Of a stretch of 64,000 nucleotides of DNA, positions 44,619-57,337 are shown in pieces. Each line of letters starts with the position of its first letter. Position 1 is the stretch's first letter. Below the pieces are notes generated by a model. That model did no database searches. It saw only the letters and a list, made by a program, of their open reading frames with translations, and was not told the origin of the DNA. Origin of the DNA: Plicaturopsis crispa FD-325 SS-3. Its lineage: Eukaryota > Basidiomycota > Agaricomycetes > Amylocorticiales > Amylocorticiaceae. The stretch is from contig KN832555.1 of the NCBI GenBank assembly GCA_000827205.1, positions 2,240,179-2,304,178 on the forward strand. The letters run 5' to 3'. The translations under genes and the position numbers were made by a program.

Positions 44619-45615
44619 AACACATTAATTACGCCGGCAACGGCGGTTGATCTGCTGCTGCCCCGCGACTATATTTTGCGGCGAGACCACGGTCGGTATG
44701 GCTTTTGTGCATCGTTTTTGCGCCGCATATCTGACTCTACGGGTTCCCTTAGTGCTCTACTCGCCTGCGATAACCAACTTGATTGCATTTAATTTCGGCC
44801 CTGCCGCCCATATACCCCCATCTCACGGTGTATCCTGTATTGCTATTTACGAGTCCTTCGCCGCGTCTCATTCTCGCATGTCTCCGCTCCATCTGCCCGT
44901 CTAATCATCGTGCGCTATCGCCCCATCTATTTCTTGCCCACAGACTACCTATCATACATATTTGCCTTCCTCTATATCCTCTCCATGCTACCCTGTCTTG
45001 CCCATTGCACTGGTCTGCTCTCAATTGTACTCGCCAGTCACAAGTCCTTGCACATGATCTATATGCACCAGAATAAAAAAACACGATTTCGTCATACTTT
45101 CCTTCCTTGCCCGATCAGCGTTTCAACGGAGTCGGTACCTGTCGCCATCAACTTTCGAGACGACGACGACCCCCGGGGACCTGAACGCAGTCGGCAGGCG
45201 CAAGACGATCCGAGACCGAGACGTCGACTCGGGTGTAAATCCTGTCTCTTGCAATATCGTCATGATATCCATGTCCTTCACTGCCCTTCAGTGCATGCCT
45301 ACTTTGCTCAAACGATTCAAAGTGTGAACGCTTTGCTTTCTTTAGCGGCTGGCCAGCATATACTGTAGTCCACAGTGGAAAGATGCATCATGGGATAATC
45401 AGGATCGCTGCCGCCCGTCACTGGTAAGCAGACACGACGAGTCCCGGGCTGATCATCAAATTCAGACTTGCTACTTTTCAATTCATCCCCATTTGCCGCG
45501 TCTGTTAAAGTTGAATCACGCATCTCGTCCTCCAGTTTTGCCATTGTTCAGCTGAGCTTGAGGCTAGCGTTTCTTTCTGACCGGCAGTACAGACTGCGGG
45601 CGCAACGCGTCAACG
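44619..45615. other. Intergenic region upstream of the sphingomyelinase-like gene
   Basis: About 1 kb; CT-rich over 44750-45060. No gene is supported. A 75-codon minus-strand frame at 45317-45544 is acidic but has no other support. Confidence 0.5.
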
Positions 45616-48600
45616 ATGCGCATCTTCTCCATCCCATCAACCATAGTTCTGGCCTGTGCTGCGCGAGGTATTGCAGCAGTTACTGTGTCATCGAGTGCCA
45701 GCGAAAACGGCATTCAACCGTCGACATATACCGTGCCAGGCGCTTTCCCGACCTCGGCATACGACAAGTACTACAACTCGCCCACCGCAACAGACGCGCA
45801 GGTCCAGCCAGTCATTTCCGACCCTGTTTCGGTGCGTCGTGTCGTCATTGATTGTGATTCGTACGCGACATAATGCGTAGTACCCCGTTGACAGCATAAA
45901 ACATATCCGCTCGCTTTGACTAACCCTGATGCTATACCCTCAGTGAGTGCGATGCGATGCTCGGTGGATGTCCCGCTTTCATCTGACGCGTCGCATAGAA
46001 TAATACAGTCGACGTGCACCCCCTCCCTCCTGTTGCGTCGTCGTCTCGGCTGCTCTCACAAGCAGCCGCCCAAATCGTGTCTATCGCCACCAACCCTATA
46101 TTCGGGAACAACACGTGTGCGCAATGTCAGGCGGCATTGGAAGTTGCGAAATTCCTAGCCCTTGCGGCACCGCATGAGGGACCTGCGCTAATCGTGCAGA
46201 TGTGTGAACATTTCGCGTTCTCGTCCAGCTGCGCAACTACGTATGGGCCGTTGGGGCTCGGAAATATATTGACTCAGGTTATATCCAATGCGGACGCTGG
46301 CGGCTATGACGGGCAGGTAATGTCTTCGGGCGTGCTGATAATGTGGGGCGCTTCGTTAACATTCTGCTTGCAGAACCTATGCTACAACTTCATAAAGAAG
46401 TGTCCCCGCCCGGCAACCTCGCCTCTGAATTTGACGAGCTGGTTCGCCAAGCCCAAACCTGATCCTCTGCCGGCTCCTCCGAAGCGAAGTGGAAAGCGCG
46501 TTAAAGTGCTTCACCTCTCGGATATCCACTTGGATCCTCGTAAGTGCCCTTCGTGATATATCTGCGCTATAACACCTGATATTCCTGGTTGTGGGAATGG
46601 AGGTTATGCAACTGGTGCAGAAGCGAACTGTACCTCTGGCCTGTGTTGCCGTTCGAACAACTTCAATAAGCTGAGTCCGAATGAGACGTTGCTTGCCGCC
46701 CCTCGATTCGGCTCTTTTCTCTGGTATGTTCAGATTTCGAAGTTTGTAATGTATGCTCAGCAGGCTCCTGTCCAGTGACTCGCCGCTCTCACTAGTGATG
46801 TCTGCGCTGGAGGCGATACCTACGCTCACGGGGACGAAGGATCAAGGCTTCGCTTGGACGCTCTACACAGGTGACCTGCTGGCCCATGAGCCTGACAATC
46901 AAAATTCAAGGTAGAATGTCCTCCTTCAAACTGAGTAAGCGCCGCCATGGCTGACCCTGACATAAAGAGATTTAGTGACATACACCGAGGTACGAACGAG
47001 CGGTGGCGTCCGGTTTTATAATAGTTCACTAATAATTTCGCCTCAGACTGCCCTGTACAACCTCTTTAAAAGCGTCCTGGGCTCTGGACCGGTATACACT
47101 GTCCTAGGGAACCATGATAGCTACAATCAGTTTGTGCCATTGCTGAATACAGTCTTACGACAAACTGATCGTTGTCACCATACAGAGCTCAGGATGCGTC
47201 TCACTCACTCGGTGAGAAACTAGGACAGCAGTTCAGCTGGTAAGCGTCTGTCCTTCTCATTGACACATAGTGCCCATCACCATCGTTTCCAGGAACTACG
47301 ATCATCTTGCATCACTCTGGAAGCACGAGGATTGGCTCCCAGAAGCTGCCGTAGACCTTGCCCGTGCACATTATGGCGCGTACATGGTCAAGCGTGTCGA
47401 CGGCCTGAGAATTATTACACTAAACACCGATTTGTGTGAGTCCAAGTCTTTAACGCTGTCCTCTCAATGTTGACGTGTTTCCGTGGCTATCAGGGTACCG
47501 GTAAGAGCGATCCTCTGGCGCTTATACAACAATACCTAACCTACTTGTGAAGTGCCAATTACTTCAATTATATCAACATGACAGACCCCGATGTCTCCGG
47601 CATGCTGAGGTTCGTGACTGATGAGCTGCAGGATGCCGAGGACGCAGGCGACCGAGGTAAGCAAGGTCGTAGATTGCTTCAGACCCGGTACTGACAAAGA
47701 GATGTTGCAGTCTGGATTTTGGTCAGTGTTTTGACTAAAATGCCATGAATATTACTCGCTATAACCGGCTCTCTAGGGTCACGTATTGTCAGGATGGGAT
47801 GGCACCAATCCCTTGCTGAACCCGTCAAATCTATGTAAGTTTTCAAGGGTATTCTTCAACATGCTTTGCAACTCATCACTCCGACAGTCTACCAAATGTA
47901 AAGGTCTTGATCTACCGGCCTATATCGCGTATTCACCAGCTCCAACAGTGTCGATCGCTTCTCCCATATTATTGCCAGTATGTATCCATCAAATTTTTCT
48001 GTGTATTCTTGTCCTTACGGCATTAATAGATTTGTTCTGGGCACATACACACGAGGACCAAGTTTCGGTGAGTGAGATAGCATCTATAGCGTTGCTAGTG
48101 TCCTAAAGATGTTGTAGGTGTACTACGCCAACAATGCTACAAACATCAGCGCCGAGTCCGCGGGCGCTGTTGGCTGGGTAGAGTCCATGTTTCGCTTGTT
48201 TGTATGACATAGCGCTGACCCAAATGTGCATTGCGCAGATCGGACCCTCAATCACACCGACATCCAACGTGAACTCCGGATTTCGTGTCTACGAAATCGA
48301 TTCGGCGGTTTGTCACGTCATCCTCTCCAGTTTCGGAGCCGCTGATCTTAGCACTGTTTTTGGCGCAGACCTTTGAGATCATGGACGCCCACACGTACGT
48401 GACCCGTCTTCCTACCATGAGCAAAAACTTTGTATGACTTAAACGCCGATGGATTGTGTAGATGGAAGAGTGATGTCAGCGCTTTCCCAAGTCTTGATTC
48501 CCAGACAGCAGCCGGCCCGACGTATGCTTATGAATACAGCACTCGTGAGGCCTACGGCGGCAACGTCACGGGCTGGAGCGAAAGCGATCCATTGAATGCG

Positions 48601-48933
48601 ACATGGTGGCATCATGTCACGGAAGGTGCGTTATTCTAGCACGGATATCTATTCGCAGCCATTAATGATTTTCAAATTCATCAATCAGCCATGGTCGCCG
48701 ATCCATCTCTCGTAACGGTACGTTCTTCACGCATCAGCTCCTCGCGGGGATCTCACGTTTCTTTCTCTCTACAGAAATTCCATGCGTACCAGGGCAAGAG
48801 CTCCGTTCGCACGGCCGCATGCAATGCAACCTGCATCGAAGCGAAGATATGCTACATTCGCAGTGGTTCGGCCCCGCTTGGGATACAGAACTGCATACCC
48901 GGTTACGGCTCTGTGCAGGGCCTCTATGACTGA
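45616..48933 (+). CDS. Secreted acid-sphingomyelinase-like phosphodiesterase
   Basis: The ATG at 45616 gives a signal peptide (MRIFSIPSTIVLACAARGIA). A saposin-B-like region follows, with NNTCAQCQAALEVAKFLAL and later Cys residues (MCEHFAFSSSC, NLCYNFIKKC). The metallophosphatase core shows LHLSDIHLDPR, WTLYTGDLLAHE, VLGNHDSY, LGHVLSGWDG and FWGHTHEDQ, giving the metal ligands of the two-zinc site. The C-terminal domain ends GIQNCIPGYGSVQGLYD. Members split sphingomyelin or related phosphodiesters outside the cell or in acid compartments; fungal ones are often secreted and glycosylated, and several N-x-T/S sites (NMTDP, NATNIS, NVTGW) are present. About 700 residues and more than ten introns; exact small exons around 46550-47220 are uncertain. 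No close homologue in the window. Confidence 0.9.
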
Positions 48934-50340
48934 GTGTACGTAGAACTCAGTTATCTATCGGCGCCCACGTTCCTTCGCCTTGGGCGTATCTATAGACGAA
49001 CCACAGGATCTTCCACTATAATCCAATGACTTCGATCCCCAACGAAACCCCCATTTCTTCATCCGTCAAGTGCGCTGTCTCACACTTTGCGAGACCTTCC
49101 GAGACTTCATGACGTAGTGTTCCTCTATCTGCTAATTCTCTGCGTACTGTGTCTTGAGAACTTCTCCTATTTTCTTCTAGCTCCCGAAACGAGAACTTGT
49201 ACACATGCGCCTACATGCGCTCTCTGAGAAGGCATGAGAAGTGCCAGCTGTCGTAAATTAAGGTTTGGTTGCCATATTAGGAAGGTAGTAATCGAGACAC
49301 CGCTTGCACTCCGAGGCCGTCCCGTCGAAAGGGACTGCTCACCGATAAAGATCGGCACCAGCAGACAGTTATCGCGAGCATGTAGACCGGCAAACAATGA
49401 TTAATGACTTTTGACGGTTCCGTTGCTCAAGACCTTGCACATAGCATATGTCATATTTGAGCGATTGATGACCGTAGAGACGACCAACAGCAGCAAAATC
49501 GAATCATAGATGGTGTGTATTGCGATATCAGAGGTGTACTCTAAAGAAGCCAGCGACAACGCAAATGAACTAGGAGACAGCAAAGGAAGTCGTGAAGGGC
49601 ATGGCAAAGTTCGTAAATCCTGTGAATCCTGTCTACCCCCTTACCGTGACGGAGGTTATGCGATACGCTCGCAAGATTCCCTACGCAGCCACTCGTCCGC
49701 GAGCTAGCTCATGATTACTTCGCGCAACGTTGACCTCTCCGAACCTGTTCGCCCTCGAAAGGACCCGACTGCGTGCAAGTGGATCTAGATCTTGGGGGAA
49801 GATGTGAGGATGATGGGTCGTCACGGAGGAGGGGCTGGAGAGCGCGATATGGATAGAAGTGGAAGGTGTGTAACGGTAACCCGGGGATGAGAAGTGAGCC
49901 AGTCAGTATGTCACGGTGGGCGCATATAATAGTGGTGGCGCAGAATTTGACGAGTGGCAGGAAACGGAAGCGTGTGTGCCGAACAGGAAGTGATGTTATC
50001 GCAGGCTAGCATAGGGTGGGCATGGTTGGAGCGCGGGATGATTGGTGGGATTGGTGGAGGGGCGAGCGACGTCCTGACGAGATTCGACCGAGATGAGAAC
50101 GACTGTCATCGGGAGCAAAATACCGAGCTGCTACACGGCCCTGCAGCTCTACCACTCGGCGTACTCTGACCGCTTAAATCACCTGCTCACATTGCCCGCA
50201 CATTCAGCTGTGATGTGATGGCCAGACCTCGCAGACTCGAGGTCCTCGGGCCAGCGCTGCATCCCACGACACACCCTCAAGGCATGGACGAGCTCTCAAG
50301 GCGGAATGACTGGTGGAGACCAAGCAATGCTCATAGTCTT
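48934..50340. other. Convergent 3' region, sphingomyelinase-like gene / CK1-B
   Basis: 1.4 kb between two converging genes, more than two 3' UTRs need. I see only short chance frames and no repeat with clear ends. A non-coding transcript or decayed gene cannot be excluded. Confidence 0.5.
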
Positions 50341-51409
50341 TCACTCCTGTTCCTCCTTCGGGTGGTGCTTAGGTGCAGCGCCAGAGTCGTCTACGGCGCC
50401 ACGCCGAATACTCCAGTCGAAGACGTAGTCATATTGGTATCCTTCGCGCACAAAGAGGTCGCGGAACAGCTTTCGCAGGTACGAGTAGTCCGGTTTGTCG
50501 TCGAAGTGAAGGGCGCGGGCATAGTTAAGGAAGATGGCGAATTCGTTGGGGAAGCCATGGCAGAGGAGACTAATCGGCGTTGTCATCTTCTTATCCATGA
50601 TGCGGTCGTACTTCTGCTTCTTGGTGGTGGCCTTTAAACCTTGCCACGGGAGGGCGCCGCGAAGGAAGTACATCAGCACGTAGGCGAGAGACTCCACGTC
50701 GTCGCGACGGGATTGCTCGACGCCCAAGTGGGTGTTTATGGACGTGTAGCGGGCGGTGCCAGTCAAGTTCTTGTTCTCCCTGTAAGGGATGTGCATATGC
50801 GTCTTCGAGTCACGGTATTTCTTCGCGAGACCGAAATCGATCACGTTGACCTGGTTTCCTCGCTTGCCGATGCCCATGAGGAAGTTGTCTGGCTTGATGT
50901 CGCGGTGGATGAAGTTGCGGGAGTGGATGTACTCGAGACGGGAGATCTGGAGCGATTGGTCAGTGTTGCTACACATAATTTCTATCTACTGACACACTCA
51001 CGAGTTGATCGGCGAGCAGGAGGACGGTTTTCAAGCTGAAACTCCGATTACAGAAATTAAACAGGTCCTCAAGAGAGGGCCCGAGAAGATCCATGACCAT
51101 GGCGCTGTAGTCACATTCTGTGCCGAACCATCTGACGAAGGGCACACCAACGCCGCCAGAAAGAGTCTTGTAGACTCTCGATTCGTACTCGAGCTGGGGG
51201 TGCTTAGCCTTCAGAGACTCGAGCTTTATGGCGACCTCCTCGCCAGAGATGATGTTTATGCCGAGGTAGATGTCGCCTGCCCTCCGCACCGTCAGCGCAC
51301 ATAACGGTGAAGTGATCGATAACAAGTACTCACCGAAAGAGCCGGATCCTATCTTCTTTCCGAGCCTGTATTTGCCGCCGACACGGAGGTCCAACCGGTT
51401 GTCGGCCAT
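50341..51409 (-). CDS. Casein kinase I, copy B
   Basis: Minus strand from the ATG at 51409 ([17 protein letters not shown]). Introns fall after GSGSFG and after LLADQL, the same two positions as in copy A. All kinase motifs are intact: [28 protein letters not shown] and [15 protein letters not shown]. By eye it differs from copy A by about two dozen substitutions in the 300-residue kinase region and lacks three residues after MADN. It also lacks copy A's fourth exon: the protein ends at KHHPKEEQE after about 310 residues, so the Arg/Gly/Gln-rich tail, which in CK1 relatives steers localisation and autoinhibition, is missing. Likely a paralogue with altered regulation. It is divergent from the chitin synthase gene across 1.6 kb. 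Confidence 0.94.
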
Positions 51410-53052
51410 TGTCAGTAAAGTCTTTGAAGGGGGGTTCTAGGACAAGTGGATGAGTATGATGTTGGGATGAAGGGTAAGCAGGGACCGGTAAAAAGTGGGA
51501 TCCTATTTGTAGTGCGCTTGGGCTGGCATGCAGGAGTAGCACCGATGTGAAATAGTCGAAACGCTCGCGAACGCGTCATCAGCCACGACGCCTAGGGTAC
51601 GACACGTCGTTAAAGCGACAACGCCCTGTCCGTTTCGAGCAAACTTCATGAACGGAAGTCATGCAAAGGCTCGGTACAGTTGCATCGAAGGGGGCCGACA
51701 ACAGCATGGCCACCGCGAGGCGATGGAATATATATCGGCATCTGCAAGATTGCACAGAAACCTAGCTTACAAGACGAACATAAATCAAGACTATACTCAC
51801 CGAGCAGCTGCAGATGTAAACGGGGGGAATCGAGGAGAGAGAAAGGCGAAGAAACTGATTAAGTACTTTATGTTGACGGAGGAGAACAAGACGGAGCCTC
51901 GGAGGACGGGCTCGGACACGTGGGTATGAAAGTCGGAGTTCGACTCCGGTAGCGTCTTTCCTCCCAACTTGGCTTGCAGAGGTCCAGCGCTGCCCTTGTT
52001 TGACTCGATGACCGCTCGTCGTTTCCGCCCCACGGCGAACCGCGTGAAAGACGCTCTTCACTTCCCAGAAATACTCTCAGTTTCCTATGATTGACTCCTG
52101 CTGTGTTTGGGTTGCTGTGGACTATCATCGGGGACTTTCGCTGCGTCGTCCACTTGTCGTAATACCGACATTTGCTTGGTTCTCCGAGATCCCGTCTCCT
52201 CTCCGTGTGTCTTGTGCCCAAGCGCGCATCCAGCAGCCCGGTGAGCGTCCATGTAGACGGCGCGATTCCGAGTTTCTAGAGCTTCACAAACCTTTCTGGG
52301 GCACATGCTTCTTTAGTGGTATGTTCCAATTTGCTTCCACCGCCAATCCACCGCTGCCAAACTTTTTCAACGTGTTTCTACCCACGCAGCCGGCGAAACT
52401 CCTACCGCGTGAGATCTCCACTCACCGCATTCTCGTCGTCGATCGTGCTAGGCTCCTTGCTACTTCGTTCCCCGGGCCCTCCATCGAGTCCTTGTGACTG
52501 TTCACGCCCGCGTTAACGATGCGTCGTGCTTGTCTTCCTTGTAGTATCATTCACTTCCGTATTGTGTCGAGATACTGCTTTGCAATCTATCTTTCAAACG
52601 CACTTTATGCCCACGATCGTCGTAGCGCGGTAATTCTGAGCTGCTTCCGTGGGATTTCGCGACTGAGCGTTGAACGTTGAGCGTTGATGCTGTTGCAAAG
52701 TGTCGTCGTATAGTCATGGAGCTTGCGCACGTTGAGCTATCTCTTGGCTATGTCGCTGGTGGATAGAACGCGTGGTTCGGGCGGAGACAGGCGCCCTTCG
52801 CGAGAAGACGCAGCGGCGATGCTACAGTGATTTACCTATTTTGGTATAGCAGGAGGCCAATCAGCAACTGCAAAAGCCTGATGTCAAGGAACGGACGGAC
52901 ACGATACATACCTTGACTCTGCTCTACATTTTTCGGTCGCCCTCGTATACCCCTCCGCCCGCTTTTTATTGGCGAGTACCGCTAGCCTCTCGGTCTATTA
53001 TTGCGGTACTTGCTGTTCTCTCGTTATACCTACCCTCGGCACCCGAAATCCC
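51410..53052. promoter_or_regulatory. Long divergent promoter region, CK1-B / chitin synthase
   Basis: 1.64 kb with no supported gene. It carries ACGCGT cores at about 51575 and 52771 and a small tandem motif at 52667-52687. The plus frame at 52087-52497 (136 codons) is Ser/Pro/Arg-rich without a domain and was not called. Confidence 0.5.
52667..52687. repeat. Triple 7-base tandem motif (RCGTTGA)3
   Basis: GCGTTGA, ACGTTGA, GCGTTGA in direct succession, about 365 bases before the chitin synthase start. Short enough to be chance, but the exact register is notable. Confidence 0.4.
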
Positions 53053-56000
53053 ATGGCTTACCGCCAACAACACGATCCTTACTACGAGCAGAACCCACCC
53101 GCTCATTACGGCAACACTGGTGTTGCCCCGGACTATCCCCCGCCGCCCCAGCAGCAACCATACCACAATGACTACGATCAGCATTCGCAGTGGGATGCTC
53201 AGTCCTACAAGTCCGGGTACAACAGTTCCCAGGTCCACCTCAACCCGTCACAATATGAGATGAGCCAGGTGTCAGTTCACCAGGCGCCTCCTCTTCCGAA
53301 CATGCCTTATCAGCCCGACTACCCACCTGCGATCGGGCGCCAGCTCTCGGCCGGAAACCAGAGTACGGCAGGGTACTCGGTCGCCCGCGAGAAGATGATG
53401 AAGCGCAGGTCTATGCGCCAAGTCGAGCTGCAGAACGGGAATCTTGTCCTTGACGTGCAGGTTCCGTCGCATATCGTGCCCTCCAGTATGAACAACCTCG
53501 AGGAAATGACGAAGATGCGATATACCGCCGCTACCTGCGATCCGGACCAGTTCATGCAATCACGGTACTCCTTGAGGCCCTATCTCTACGGCCGGAAGAC
53601 GGAATTGTTTATCGTCTTGACCATGTATAACGAGGTAAGTCATTGGAATGTTTAAGGACTGAACTGCTCTTCATGAATTATATTATGCCCTTAGGACGAG
53701 ATTCTGTTCGCGAAGACCATGAACGCGTGAGTCGTTCACGCGACGACAATTTCTCTATTCCTGTTTCTCACTTCGTTGTAGGGTCATCAAGAATATAGCA
53801 CACCTGTGCACCCGGACACGCTCCAAGACTTGGGGCCCGGATGGCTGGAAGAAAGTAGTCGTCTGCGTGGTTTCTGACGGTCGCAATAAGGTCAACAAAC
53901 GCACATTGCAAGTTCTCAACTTGGTGAGACATTTAGGGTTATCTTTGCTTGCGCATCTAACCCACCGCGCTCGAAATTTCGCAGATGGGATGCTATCAAG
54001 AGGGAATTGCGAAGGACTCCGTCGCAGGCAAGGACGTCACCGCGCACATCTTCGAATACACTACCAATGTGATCGTCTCCGACATGGGCGAAGTCACGAT
54101 GGGAGCGTGTCCCGTCCAAGTCTTGTTCTGTTTGAAAGAACAGAACAAGAAGAAGCTGAATTCCCATCGGTGGTTCTTCAATGCTTTTGGACCACTGATC
54201 AAACCCAACGGTAAGTCCGTACTTCAATACCTGCCCGCTCCTGTTAATGTATCCCCCTCAGTATGTGTTCTTCTTGACGTTGGAACCAAGCCCACCGGAA
54301 CCTCGATATACGAGCTTTGGAAATGTAAGCGGATACCCTTTCTCTTTGTTCATGATTCCTGACGTAGCATTGGCAGGTTTCGATAAACATTCCAATGTTG
54401 GCGGCGCTTGCGGAGAGTAAGCAATAGTCAGTCGTAGAAGCTCGTTTTATAAATGACTGAGTGTGCCCTCAGGATTTGCGTGGATACTGGACGTGGGTGC
54501 TCACTCCTTCTGACGAGTCCGCTGGCAGCGTCGCAGAACTTTGAGGTGGGTGTCAACCGGACAGTTTATACAATATCATCCACTGAGATCCGCCGCAGTA
54601 CAAAATGTCAAACATCCTCGACAAGCCTCTGGAGGTATGCATATCACCTCCATTGCCTATCAGACCTTTGCTGACCAAAATAACTAGAGTGTCTTTGGCT
54701 ACATTACCGTGCTTCCTGGAGCTTTTAGCGCCTACAGGTATGCTGCCCTCCAGAACGGACCGGACGGCAAAGGGCCCCTTGCGTCCTACTTCAAGGGCGA
54801 GGACATGCATGGCGGAGGTGCCAACGGGGCTGGCTTATTCGGTATACATTCTACTCTCCTTGCGGCGGCGCTTTACGCTCGCTCACACCCAATATCACAG
54901 AACGCAACATGTACTTGGCTGAGGATCGTATCCTATGCTTTGAAATTGTGACGAAGAAGAATGAGGGCTGGATGTGAGTGCCCTTTTCCCGCTCGTAAAT
55001 TTCGTGTTTTGAAGATTTACCAATGATGCAACAGCTTGAAATACGTGAAGAGTGCGAAAGCAGCAACAGATGTGCCCACCTCCGTGAGTCACTCATTTTG
55101 CTTCATTGTCGCATCGAGCGCTCATCGTTACGATTGTCACAGGTTCCGGAATTCATCTCCCAGCGTCGCCGTTGGCTCAACGGTTCCCTTTTCGCCTCTG
55201 TACACGCCACCGTCTTCTGGTGGAGAGTTTGGACGTCTGGCCAAAACTTCTTCCGCAAGATCATCTTGCAGGTAATACCACTGGTTGCAAGGCTGTACTT
55301 CACACTAACATTCAATTTCAATCAAGATTGAGTTCATTTACAACGCTGTCCAACTCTTGTTCACGTGGACGTCGCTCGCAAACTTTTACCTCGCTTTCTT
55401 CTTCGTGAGTTGGCGTTACCTTTTACGCGCAATTAACTCGTCGCGTACTGACTCCTCGCGTCTGTAACTGCTAGTTGGTCTCATCGGCAACGGCGTCACC
55501 CAAGACGGATGCATTTAATTTCATTGAGAAAGGTGCTGGCGCTGATGTGGGTGCTTTCTCGTTCCAGGTGCAGGCCTTTAACTGAGCGCCAATCTGTTAC
55601 AGGTGTTCGAGGTGTTCCTCAAGCTCTACATCGGCCTCATCTTTGTGGTACTCGTCTGCTCGCTTGGCAACCGTCCGCAGGTAAGCAAAAGCCGCTTATG
55701 TGGTGCTTGAGTCGGGCCTTGATGAAGCACTCTAGGGATCGAAATGGACTTACACGATTTCGATGATTCTGTTTGGATTCTGTAACGTAATCACCATTTG
55801 GTGTGCTGCATGGACCACCTACCTTGCCGTTCCGCACACACTTGCAGGATGGAAAGATTTCCCCCAGTAAGTGTTTCGCATGGACCACCGTAAGTCTTAC
55901 CATCTGACGATTCGGGACAGCTTGGTCAAAACGAACAAGACTTTCCGGGAGATCGTGATATCCATCGGTGCAACCTACGGCCTCTACTTCATCGGATCGT

Positions 56001-56903
56001 TCATGCATCTCGAGCCGTGGCACATGTTTACGTCGTTCATCCAGTATCTTTTCCTCTTGCCAAGCTGTGAGTCGCGTTACCGTAGTAAACATCGTATGAG
56101 TTTCTCTGACCATCACCATGCACAGACATCAATATTAACGTAAGTGAATTATGTTGCGAGTTTGATGCTATGGAGAATTGAAGCCATAATCCAGATGATG
56201 TACGCTTTCTGCAATCTCCACGATGTCTCTTGGTACGTAGCGATGCTAGGCGTACTGTGAGGGGAAAAGAACTGATAGTGCGATTTTGTAGGGGTACGAA
56301 AGGTGACAACGGCCCACAAAAGGACTTGGGCGGCGCCAAGAAGGTCAAAGGCGCCGATGGCCAGGATGTCATGGAGGTAGAACTTCCGACGGCGCGTGAA
56401 GATGTTGACCAGATGTGGGCCGCCTCGAGGAGTGCATTGCGCAACCGTCCGCCTGAAGAGAAGGAGCACCGTGATGCCGCCACAAAGCAGTCCGACCACG
56501 ACAGGAACAGTCGGACGAACGTTGTATTGGCATGGGTCGGCACGAACATGTGAGTTGTCCGCTTGTGCGTCGTGTAATGTTTCTGCTGCTGAAGCTGTTC
56601 CGTTAGGGTCATGATCCTTGTTTTCACTTCTACCGCGTTCACGACCTGGGTCAGTGACCACGTCGAGAAGACGGACGACTCCACCTTCAATCCTTACCTG
56701 TCGTTCCTGTTCTTTGCCCTGTAAGTCATGCTATTGACGTGTAAAGACTGCCACCGTGTTCTCAAACGTTCTTTCCAGCGCTGGGCTCTCCGCTATTCGT
56801 TTTGTGGGATCGTTGGTAAGTTCTGCCATCAATGGTACAAGCGTCATCGTACTCACAGCTGCCTCTCTAGCTCTACTTGATATTCCGTCTTTTCGGATTC
56901 TAG
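53053..56903 (+). CDS. Chitin synthase, division 1 (class III-like)
   Basis: The ATG at 53053 gives [20 protein letters not shown]; the frame extends upstream only from a TTG. A disordered Pro/Gln/Tyr-rich N-terminus of about 110 residues precedes the chitin synthase N-terminal region and the GT2 core. Key segments are [80 protein letters not shown], and the catalytic/product motif [10 protein letters not shown]. Six to seven membrane helices follow, and the protein ends YLIFRLFGF. The SDGR and QEGIAK region is closest in style to class III. It makes chitin at the plasma membrane for the cell wall. About 920 residues with roughly 18 introns; it looks whole. Confidence 0.94.
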
Positions 56904-57337
56904 ATCCTCACCTTTAATCGACCTTGTTCCATCCCTTTCGACTTTCAGGTCTGCAAGCGCTATTCGATGTTGACTATGGGGCTGTTGCGGGGCGAGACGT
57001 GTAACTATTATGACTTCAGCTATTTGGATTCCCTGTAAATGTACCGTAACATACCTCTGCGAATCCTGCACCCCAAATTGATTTTGGCGCTATCAAAGCT
57101 TTCGACTTGACTTTAAGTTTTGAGGAGAATGTAACTTTTGAGAGCCTGAAGGTAGCCACGTGAAAGAGGCGCGGGCCGTGAACTTGGCCAGACGCGATCT
57201 GACGTCGACCGCGCGAACGCGTTTCTGCTAAGTACTTTCCACTCGACTTTCTTTCCAGCCACGACATCTGCTACCTATCGACACAGGAGAAATCTACCTT
57301 ATATCGAGTACTGCCACTAGACTGGAGTTTCGGGTCA
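56904..57337. other. Spacer chitin synthase - NTE1
   Basis: 434 bases holding the chitin synthase 3' UTR and the NTE1 promoter. An AACGCGT site is near 57219. No gene seen. Confidence 0.5.

Noticed and set aside
45317-45544. Minus-strand acidic frame of 75 codons before the sphingomyelinase-like gene
   Set aside because: No homology recognised and no supporting splice or promoter signals.
51935-51955. tRNA-like T-arm (GTTCGACTC)
   Set aside because: The stem only pairs around a five-base loop and no acceptor or anticodon arm fits on either strand.
52087-52497. Frame of 136 codons in the chitin synthase promoter region
   Set aside because: Composition looks random and no domain or splice partner is seen.
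56037-56690. Antisense frames over the chitin synthase 3' half
   Set aside because: They cross the introns of a well supported gene and show no domain.
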